DNA of 34,669 nt. Origin: a bacterium TMED161 (lineage in GTDB: Bacteria; Fidelibacterota; Marinisomatia; SCGC-AAA003-L08; D37C17). Position numbers and translations under genes: made by a program. Shown in pieces: positions 27,529 through 34,669 of this stretch (the stretch's first letter is position 1; every line of letters starts with the position of its first letter). Below the pieces are notes generated by a model. That model did not search any database. It saw only the letters and a program-made list of their open reading frames with translations, and was not told the DNA's origin. The stretch lies in contig NHHK01000025.1 in assembly GCA_002171125.1 (NCBI GenBank), forward strand, positions 1 through 34,669, in the 5' to 3' direction.

Positions 27529-29892
27529 ATGTCATTTATGAATTTCAGTGTTCAATTTTTTAAAATTTTTATCTATTTAATTACTCCTTTCGGATTATTA
27601 TTTTCATCATATAATATTACAGGATATATTTTTGATGCGGATACAAATAAGCCAATTCAGAATGCACAAATTATTGTAGAAAATCAAAATATTGGCTCAA
27701 CTACTGATATTGAAGGTTACTTTAATTTAATTCTACAAGAATCTAATGAAAATGATCAAACACTATCACTAAATCTAATAGTTAAAGTTATTGGATATGA
27801 TGATAAGGAGATACCCCTCAACTCAATAAATACGAGAATTGATTTAGGGAAAATTTTTTTAAAGACTAAATCTATCGAGCTTACCTCCGTTCATATACAC
27901 TCTGATATTAATGAAACAAACCAAATTTCAGATATTCAAATCTCAGGATTAGAATTAGGAGAAAATTTAAAAGGTAATATTGCTACAACATTATCAAATC
28001 AACCAAACATAGGGATTAACTCATTTGGAATTGTCACTTCAAAACCATCACTAAGAGGCTTCTCTGGTGATAGATTTTTACTAACAAAAGATGGAGATGA
28101 AACTGGAGACCTATCTCAATCATCTATTGATCATGTAATTGCACTTGATATGACTGAGATAAATGAAATAGAAATTATTAGAGGTCCGAGATCACTTGTT
28201 TATGGCTCAAATGCTATTGGTGGGGTTGTCAATACAAGCTTGCTAGGTGACCCTAAAGTAAGATTTAATAAATTTAGAAAACATTTTCTAATTGGAAGTG
28301 ACTCCTACAATAGCGGCTTATACGGTAATGTGATGTTATACATTCCATACAAAAATTCACAATTAAACTTATTCTTAAGTCAAAGAGAAACAGGAAATCA
28401 ACAGAGTCCCGAAGGTAATTTAGAAAACACACAATCATTAACAGAAATATATAAGCTAGGATTTACTCAATATTCTAAAAGAGGATATTTAAATTTAGAG
28501 CTCGAAAACTATAATATGTCATATGGTATCCCTCCCTACCCAAATGCTCATGAAGATGGTATAGATATTTTACTTCTTAAAAACTCTTATAAAATGAATT
28601 ACCATAGAGATATAAATCTTAAAAACTTCAGTCAATTAAATTTTAAATATAATTTTATTGATTATGTGCATATTGAAATGGTTAATGATAGTGAAAATAC
28701 TGATGACATTAATCAATACCTTGATGATGGGAACTTTCATGTATCATTAGCTAAAATAACAAAAAATTATAAACTAGAATTAAGTGGGGAGAAAACTCTA
28801 TATGGTTTAGAGCTAACTGAAAGAGAATTTAATCCAGCTGGATTCTATTTAACGCCAATTACACATGAAAAACGCTCTTCATTTTATGGTTTCCATGAAT
28901 TTACATTTAAAAAATTAGGTATTGACCTGCAAAGCTCTTTTAGATTGGGGCAATTACTTGTAAATCCAGGACAATATGATATTGATTCTCAAGCAGCAAA
29001 TTTAATCTTAAAGGATAGTGAAGGAAATCCCATACAAGATGAAGATGGAAACAAAATTAGCCTAGTTGAAGATAAAGAGTTTTATAATCTCTCTTTATCT
29101 TTTGGGATAAAAAAAGTAGTTGATAATATAGAATTTAATAGCTGGTTTATGCATACTATGAGACCACCTAGAGTGGAAGAACTTTTTTCTGATGGTCCGC
29201 ATTTAGCTTCTTATGCATTTGAAATAGGTAATCCAAATTTAGAATCTGAGAGAATTTATGGTTTAGAAAACTCAATAAGATATAGATCTGATCGACAGAG
29301 CATGTCTGTAGTAACATTTTACAATTATAGTCCATACTATTTTGAGATGACAAAAGATGGTCTTTGTGAAATCCCAGATGATTGGCAACCATGGACAACA
29401 CATCCATGTTATGGAGCTGATTATATTGATTGGGGTAGCGGTGCAATGGGATGGCTTCACAAATATAGTTCTAAAGGGAGTGAGGTTATAATAAAGGGAT
29501 ATGAGTTTGATTGGCAATATTATTTTGATAATATACATATCAAATATAGTCTTTCTTTTGTTCAGGGCGATAGTAAAACTACAGAAATGCCGTTATCTTA
29601 TATATCCCCAATGAAACAAATTTTGACATTTGATTTATTAAGAAATAAACTTAATTATAAATTAAGATTATCAATTATAGATGCTCAAAATAGAACTGGA
29701 GAATTTGAAACATCTACTCCAAAATCTTTTCTAACAGATTTTGTGATTACTTATAGCTTTAAATCTCACAACTTAACACTTCAAATGAATAATATTTTTG
29801 ATAAAGTGCATTATAATCATTTATCTAGAATTAAAGATCTAAAGCCTGAACCTGGTGCTAGCATACATTTTAATTATAAAGTTATTTTTTAA
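27529..29892 (+). CDS. TonB-dependent outer-membrane receptor with N-terminal carboxypeptidase-regulatory-like domain
   Basis: ITGYIFDADTNKPIQNAQIIVENQNIGSTTDIEGYF; plug motif ITEIEIIRGPRSLVYGSNAIGGVVN-like (INEIEIIRGPRSLVYGSNAIGGVVN); C-terminal beta strand ending HFNYKVIF. Confidence 0.9.
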   Translation: MSFMNFSVQFFKIFIYLITPFGLLFSSYNITGYIFDADTNKPIQNAQIIVENQNIGSTTDIEGYFNLILQESNENDQTLSLNLIVKVIGYDDKEIPLNSINTRIDLGKIFLKTKSIELTSVHIHSDINETNQISDIQISGLELGENLKGNIATTLSNQPNIGINSFGIVTSKPSLRGFSGDRFLLTKDGDETGDLSQSSIDHVIALDMTEINEIEIIRGPRSLVYGSNAIGGVVNTSLLGDPKVRFNKFRKHFLIGSDSYNSGLYGNVMLYIPYKNSQLNLFLSQRETGNQQSPEGNLENTQSLTEIYKLGFTQYSKRGYLNLELENYNMSYGIPPYPNAHEDGIDILLLKNSYKMNYHRDINLKNFSQLNFKYNFIDYVHIEMVNDSENTDDINQYLDDGNFHVSLAKITKNYKLELSGEKTLYGLELTEREFNPAGFYLTPITHEKRSSFYGFHEFTFKKLGIDLQSSFRLGQLLVNPGQYDIDSQAANLILKDSEGNPIQDEDGNKISLVEDKEFYNLSLSFGIKKVVDNIEFNSWFMHTMRPPRVEELFSDGPHLASYAFEIGNPNLESERIYGLENSIRYRSDRQSMSVVTFYNYSPYYFEMTKDGLCEIPDDWQPWTTHPCYGADYIDWGSGAMGWLHKYSSKGSEVIIKGYEFDWQYYFDNIHIKYSLSFVQGDSKTTEMPLSYISPMKQILTFDLLRNKLNYKLRLSIIDAQNRTGEFETSTPKSFLTDFVITYSFKSHNLTLQMNNIFDKVHYNHLSRIKDLKPEPGASIHFNYKVIF

Positions 29893-29984
29893 ACAAATTT
29901 AACTCATTAATTATTCCATTTTTATTTCCATCATATAGAAAATAAAAATATACAAATAAATTCCAGTTAGCCTTAAGTTCAGAA

Positions 29985-30371
29985 GTGAAATATTCATATT
30001 CAAAAAATTTAAATTTAGATTTTGATAAAGCCGAAGAAAAAGTTAAAGATGCTTTGCTCAACATAGGCTTTGGAGTTCTTACTGAGATAAACATGCGTGA
30101 TGCTTTTAAAACAAAGTTAAATCTTGACTATAGAAACTATAAAATTTTAGGTGCCTGCAATCCTAACCTAGCTCATGAAGCGCTATGTGATGAAGAGCTA
30201 ATTGGAATCTTAATGCCATGTAATATTTTAGTCATTGATAATGGAGACAAAACAACAAAAGTAGTTTTCCCTAATGCCAAAAGTCTATTGGAAATTACAG
30301 AAAATGATAAAATTTTTGAACTTGCAGATAAAGTTGATGATTTATTAAATCAAGCTTTTGAAAGCATTTAA
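29985..30371 (+). CDS. DUF302-domain protein
   Basis: DKAEEKVKDALLNIGFGVLTEINMRDAFKTKLNLDYRNYKILGACNPNLAHEAL...IGILMPCNILV. Confidence 0.8.
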   Translation: MKYSYSKNLNLDFDKAEEKVKDALLNIGFGVLTEINMRDAFKTKLNLDYRNYKILGACNPNLAHEALCDEELIGILMPCNILVIDNGDKTTKVVFPNAKSLLEITENDKIFELADKVDDLLNQAFESI

Positions 30372-30388
30372 TAAGGGAAAGTAAATCA

Positions 30389-31246
30389 ATGAAAATACTT
30401 TTTAGTATAATACTGCTTTTTAATTTACTTCTATCAGATACAAATATTATTCAATCCATAGAAATTACGACATCAGATGGCAATATATTTATTGGCACTC
30501 TTATTGAGGAAGATGAAAACTCATACAGAATAGTTACTAATAGCGGAATAAATATTGATGTTCCGAAGTCAAGTGTCAAAGAAGTTAATTATATCGAACT
30601 TTCAAGTTATGAAGAAGGATTGTACCGACCAGATCCAAATAAGAGTATGTATTTATTTGCACCATCTGCATATCCAATAGGGGACGGTAATTCATATATT
30701 AGAGATTTTCAAGTTTTCTTCCCATCATACAATCGAGGCTTTAAAGAAAATATTTCAATACAAGCTGGCGCACTTACGTTCCCATTTATGCCTCTAAAAT
30801 ATGTACCAGTTATTGTATCAGCTAAATACTCTTTTCCTAAAAAAAATGAAATTCAATTTTCAACTGGCGCACTTTATATGACTGCACCTTTTAGTTTTGA
30901 ATCAAGTTGGGCTACTGGAATTACATTTGTAAATGCTACTATAGGTGATTTGTTTAGTCATTATTCTATATGTCTAGGCTGGGGTTATTTTAGAGATGAA
31001 CGAGATTTAGATTTAATGGAAAACCCAATTATTGTTTTTGCTGGCAATGAACGTTTATCTGATCGAACTGCATTGGTTTTTGAATTTTGGAAGTTTCCAG
31101 ATGTAGAAATTCAGTATTCTCCATTATTTATTTCTACAAGATTTATTGGTAGAAAGTTTTCTGTTGATATTGGGGCTGGCAGTTCTTTAGAATGGTTACA
31201 AGAAGGCATACCCATTCCAATATTAAATTTCACATATCACCCTTAA
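30389..31246 (+). CDS. Secreted/outer-membrane beta-rich protein of unknown function
   Basis: Signal peptide MKILFSIILLFNLLLS; GNIFIGTLIEEDENSYRIVTNSGINIDVPKSSVKEV then barrel-like alternating strands. Confidence 0.5.
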   Translation: MKILFSIILLFNLLLSDTNIIQSIEITTSDGNIFIGTLIEEDENSYRIVTNSGINIDVPKSSVKEVNYIELSSYEEGLYRPDPNKSMYLFAPSAYPIGDGNSYIRDFQVFFPSYNRGFKENISIQAGALTFPFMPLKYVPVIVSAKYSFPKKNEIQFSTGALYMTAPFSFESSWATGITFVNATIGDLFSHYSICLGWGYFRDERDLDLMENPIIVFAGNERLSDRTALVFEFWKFPDVEIQYSPLFISTRFIGRKFSVDIGAGSSLEWLQEGIPIPILNFTYHP

Positions 31247-31262
31247 TAACACTGGTTAATAA

Positions 31263-31859
31263 ATGAAAAAAAACATAACAATCATGATCTTCTTATTTAC
31301 AATGCTGATGGCACAAGATTGTTGTGAAGCAGAAGCAATAGCTGAAAATGAATGCGCTGGAATTGGATGCTACATTCCACAATGTACCGAAGAATGTGAA
31401 TGGGAATTAATGCAATGCTGGAGTTCAACAGGATATTGTTGGTGTGTAGATGAAAACGGCATTGAAATCGAAGGTACCAGCACCCCTTCCTGGCAGGGAT
31501 ATCCTAACTGTGAAAATCAAAATAATTGTATTGATGGAGAAGTTAACCTAGATAATCCATGTAATCCTATGGAGTGCTTTGATGGAGAATGGGTTGAGAT
31601 AATTATTGATTGTGCTGAAGACTTCGGAATTCCTTGCGATGGTGGAATATATATCTCGCCTCCTGAAGACCAGTGTTGTTCGGATTGTATTTCATATGGT
31701 GATGTAAATATGGACTCAAGTGTTAATGTATTGGATGCTATAGATGTAGTCAGCTTAATTTTATTTGGTGAGTACAATGAGCTAGTCGATATGAATTTTG
31801 ATGATTCATTAAATGTATTAGACCTAATTGAAATTATTGATACAATAATCAATTTGTAA
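31263..31859 (+). CDS. Secreted thyroglobulin type-1-like domain protein with C-terminal dockerin
   Basis: YIPQCTEECEWELMQCWSSTGYCWCVDENGIEIEGTSTPSWQGYPNC; dockerin GDVNMDSSVNVLDAIDVVSLILFG...VDMNFDDSLNVLDLIEIIDTIINL. Confidence 0.8.
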   Translation: MKKNITIMIFLFTMLMAQDCCEAEAIAENECAGIGCYIPQCTEECEWELMQCWSSTGYCWCVDENGIEIEGTSTPSWQGYPNCENQNNCIDGEVNLDNPCNPMECFDGEWVEIIIDCAEDFGIPCDGGIYISPPEDQCCSDCISYGDVNMDSSVNVLDAIDVVSLILFGEYNELVDMNFDDSLNVLDLIEIIDTIINL

Positions 31860-31909
31860 AATTCTGTAACTTCTATGATTAATACTCATTTATTTTCTTA
31901 GATTATATA

Positions 31910-33244
31910 ATGAACAAAATATTATTCATACTATGTGTAAATCTTTTTCTATTTTCAAGTCCTGATATTGAATGGTTCCAAGGCTATAATGGGTCTGCAG
32001 AAGAATCTCATGGCCACTATATTTTAACTTGTGAAGATGGTGGTTTTCTACAAATTGGTGAAAGCAACTTTCTTCCAAATTCTAAAATATATATAGTCAA
32101 AACTGATTCAGATGGAGATTTTCTATGGAGCAGGGAAATTAACATTGGTGGACATAATTTAGGTAATAGTGCAATTGAGCTTGATGATGGGTATCTTATT
32201 TCTGGAGCTTTAAATAGAAATAGTGCTCTAATTAAGTTAAATAAAGAAACAGGTGAAACAATATTTTCTGAAACATTTAATAATGGTGGTACTGACGCAT
32301 TTGAGCATGCTGCTGTAACTCCTAATGGAATTGTCGCTGTTGGATATGTATATGCTCAAGATTCTAACAATACATTTTATACAGAAGGTCAAGGCTTTGT
32401 TATGTTTTTAGATAATGATGCAAACGAAATTAGTTCAATAAATCTTAATACATATATTTCTCAAGCATATAGAGTACAGTATTTAAACCAAGAGTTAATA
32501 ATTTCAGGACTTTCTGAAGAAGCTTTTGATTTTAAAGTTATTAAAATGTCATTAGATGGCGAAATACTTTGGCATCAATCATATGGAGGCAATGACTATG
32601 ATCATTGCTTTGGTATGGATATTAATACAAATGGTGATATTTTCCTTGCAGGTCACACATTATCAGGGACTGCTAACTGGGACACTTATACAATGAAGCT
32701 AGACAATAATGGAATTCTAGTGTGGCAACAAAAAATCGGAAACCCTAGAGGCTTTAATCCTCAATTCATTCATGATGAGGCTTGGGGAATAAAAGCGACA
32801 AATGATGGTGGCTGTGTTACTATTGCAGGAACTGGAGATGAATATAATTACTCTGAATGTAATGGAAATGACTGCTCTGACACATGGAACGCATATTTAA
32901 TAAAATTTAATAATGATGGTTTAGTTGAATGGGATGAAACATATTCCTCTTTAGATCTCTTTAACTATGCATATGATTGGGCTGGGGAAGATATTGATTT
33001 AACAAGTGATGGTGGAGCTATAATAGCAATAGATAATGGTGAGTTTGGATTTTTAAAACTAAGCAATGTTCAAAATAATATTTTGGGTGATATAAATAGT
33101 GATAATTCTATTAATATACTTGATGTTGTGCTTTTAGTAAATATTATACTTGGTATTGATCAAGGTATTGGAGCAGATATTAATCAGGATGGAGATATTA
33201 ATATTATTGATGTAGTCCAATTAATCAATATCATTCTTGAATAA
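31910..33244 (+). CDS. Secreted beta-propeller-like protein with C-terminal dockerin
   Basis: Repeats IYIVKTDSDGDFLWSREI, VIKMSLDGEILWHQSYGG, YTMKLDNNGILVWQQKIG, LIKFNNDGLVEWDETY; dockerin GDINSDNSINILDV...ADINQDGDINIIDVVQLINIILE. Confidence 0.85.
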   Translation: MNKILFILCVNLFLFSSPDIEWFQGYNGSAEESHGHYILTCEDGGFLQIGESNFLPNSKIYIVKTDSDGDFLWSREINIGGHNLGNSAIELDDGYLISGALNRNSALIKLNKETGETIFSETFNNGGTDAFEHAAVTPNGIVAVGYVYAQDSNNTFYTEGQGFVMFLDNDANEISSINLNTYISQAYRVQYLNQELIISGLSEEAFDFKVIKMSLDGEILWHQSYGGNDYDHCFGMDINTNGDIFLAGHTLSGTANWDTYTMKLDNNGILVWQQKIGNPRGFNPQFIHDEAWGIKATNDGGCVTIAGTGDEYNYSECNGNDCSDTWNAYLIKFNNDGLVEWDETYSSLDLFNYAYDWAGEDIDLTSDGGAIIAIDNGEFGFLKLSNVQNNILGDINSDNSINILDVVLLVNIILGIDQGIGADINQDGDINIIDVVQLINIILE

Positions 33245-33264
33245 ACCCTCTAGTCATAATCTAA

Positions 33265-33792
33265 ATGCAAATAGCAGAAACTAATAGCTACTGTCATTAT
33301 GTTTCAAAACTCAAAGCAAATGACCCGCATAGGATTTACCATGATAATTTTTATGGCAAAGAAGTTCATGATGATAATGAATTATTTGGAAGATTAATTC
33401 TCGAAATAAATCAAGCTGGTTTATCCTGGACAACAATACTTCACAAACAAGATAGTATCAAAAAGGCATACTCAAACTTTAACATTAAAAAAGTCTCAAT
33501 GTATTCAAATGATGATATTGAAAGTCTATTAAGTAATGCTGGTATAATAAGAAATAGGCTTAAAATAAATGCAATCATATTTAATGCTAATAAGATTATT
33601 AAAATTCAAAAAGATTTTGGTTCCTTTTATTTATGGTTAAAAAAATTAAAAGGTAAAGACATTGAACATTGGGTTAAAATTTTTAAAAGGAATTTTAAAT
33701 TTACTGGTCCAGAAATAACTAAGGAATTTTTAATTAGTACAGCATTCGTTGAAGGAGCTCATGTAAAAAGTTGTCATTGTTATAAATATTAA
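33265..33792 (+). CDS. tag: DNA-3-methyladenine glycosylase I
   Basis: YHDNFYGKEVHDDNELFGRLILEINQAGLSWTTILHKQDSIKKAYSNF, NAGIIRNRLKINAIIFNA, FKFTGPEITKEFLISTAFVEGAHVKSCHCY. Confidence 0.9.
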   Translation: MQIAETNSYCHYVSKLKANDPHRIYHDNFYGKEVHDDNELFGRLILEINQAGLSWTTILHKQDSIKKAYSNFNIKKVSMYSNDDIESLLSNAGIIRNRLKINAIIFNANKIIKIQKDFGSFYLWLKKLKGKDIEHWVKIFKRNFKFTGPEITKEFLISTAFVEGAHVKSCHCYKY

Positions 33793-33859
33793 TAATTTAG
33801 TTTCTTTTTTTATAACAAACCTGCTTTCACAACAACTTTCAATTTTTGTAAATTATTAT

Positions 33860-34669
33860 ATGAAACATATAATATCATTCATTTATAGCAGTTTAGTAAT
33901 AATCAACCCATGGTACAATGTAAAAACAATGCATACCAATATTAGGGGTGATATTCTATCAGGCATTACAGTTGCTATCATCGCCCTTCCATTGGCTCTT
34001 GCATTTGGTGAAATTTCTCAATTAGGTCCAGTAGCAGGAATCTGGGGCGCTATAGCAGGTGGTATAATTGGAGGTCTTTTTGGAGGATGTATGGTTGGAG
34101 TAAGTGGTCCTACTGCTCCAAAGGCTGCTCAGATTGCAACATTTATGAGTCTGTTTGTTATTGGCTCTACTGATAATCCTGATTTAGTAGCTGCATTTTC
34201 TATTATCTTTCTAAGTGGACTTGTTTTAGTTTTCATATCTTTATTGAAAATTTCTAGGTTTATTCATTTAACACCATATTCAGTTATTGCTGGATTTATG
34301 TGCGGGATTGGAGTCATTGTAATCCTTACGCAAATCAATGCATTCTTAGGATTAGAGGCAGAAAAGAATATTCATAGCGTCATTCAGAATTTTTCAAAAA
34401 ATTTAAAAAATGCAAATACAGATGCACTGTTTGTTGCCCTGCCTTCTTTGTTTATATTATTTTCTTGGTCACGATTAGAACAAAAAATTGATTTATTAAA
34501 AAACATCCCCTCACCATTAGTAGCTTTGATTGCAGGTACAAGTATAGCCTCTGTCATGGGATTAAACATTCCCTACATAGGAGATAAAATGGGTGGAGCA
34601 AAAGAAGCTGAGATTTTTTCCTTATATCTTCCAGACCTAACAAGATTTAGTGAATTTATCATTCCAGCA
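33860..34669 (+). CDS. SulP-family anion transporter (3' truncated by window)
   Basis: Frame open to window end: NIRGDILSGITVAIIALPLALAFGEISQLGPVAGIWGAIAGGIIGGLFGGCMVGVSGPTAPKAAQ. Missing from the ORF track because there is no stop inside the window. Confidence 0.9.
   Translation, partial: MKHIISFIYSSLVIINPWYNVKTMHTNIRGDILSGITVAIIALPLALAFGEISQLGPVAGIWGAIAGGIIGGLFGGCMVGVSGPTAPKAAQIATFMSLFVIGSTDNPDLVAAFSIIFLSGLVLVFISLLKISRFIHLTPYSVIAGFMCGIGVIVILTQINAFLGLEAEKNIHSVIQNFSKNLKNANTDALFVALPSLFILFSWSRLEQKIDLLKNIPSPLVALIAGTSIASVMGLNIPYIGDKMGGAKEAEIFSLYLPDLTRFSEFIIPA

Noticed and set aside
1-33244. Classical cellulosome
   Set aside because: No cohesin/scaffoldin seen and most cargo is not cellulolytic; only dockerins are supported by this window.
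2678-34569. Minus-strand ORFs 3075..3284, 3868..4068, 4519..4764, 8277..8465, 8570..8926, 17052..17237, 18282..18467, 18646..18831, 23980..24231, 29168..29446, 29272..29538, 29882..30094, 31517..31852, 34384..34569
   Set aside because: All lie opposite (or mostly opposite) well-supported plus-strand genes, have low-complexity His/Ser/Leu/Ile-rich translations and no recognisable motifs.
1-34669. CRISPR array, transposase, integrase, prophage
   Set aside because: No regular direct-repeat/spacer structure and no recognisable mobile-element proteins; repeated DNA here is dockerin-coding or short intergenic motifs.

Overview
AT-rich bacterial window, plausibly from the FCB group (Marinimicrobia-like; inferred from dockerin and T9SS-tail style, not tested). 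No rRNA, tRNA, CRISPR array or transposase was recognised. The dominant feature is a dense run of secreted proteins carrying a two-repeat type-I dockerin-like module (D-x-N-x-D-x-x-x-[ND]-x-x-D x2). I count 15 such genes in 34.7 kb, most ending at or near '...DIVQLVNIILN-stop', and I recognise no cohesin. Cargo includes PETase/cutinase-like polyesterases (two), GH16, GH57-like + CBM25, parallel beta-helix, EEP phosphatase, beta-lactamase-like hydrolases, a HExxH protease, and animal-style Cys-rich modules (somatomedin-B-like, thyroglobulin type-1-like). The strongest novelty candidate is at 7529..8191: two ORF-track entries share one frame and are separated by two in-frame UGA codons spaced as a UxxU redox motif. 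They read as one secreted thioredoxin-fold, SelP-N-like selenoprotein with a C-terminal dockerin and a hairpin beside the UGAs. It is divergent from mnmH (tRNA 2-selenouridine synthase), which itself appears frameshifted at an A8 tract matching a -1 slippery site. A second system (24443..29892) looks like a metal (probably zinc) uptake locus: Fur-family regulator, MerC-like protein, small His-rich protein, His/Asp-rich secreted dockerin + T9SS-tail protein, and TonB-dependent receptor.
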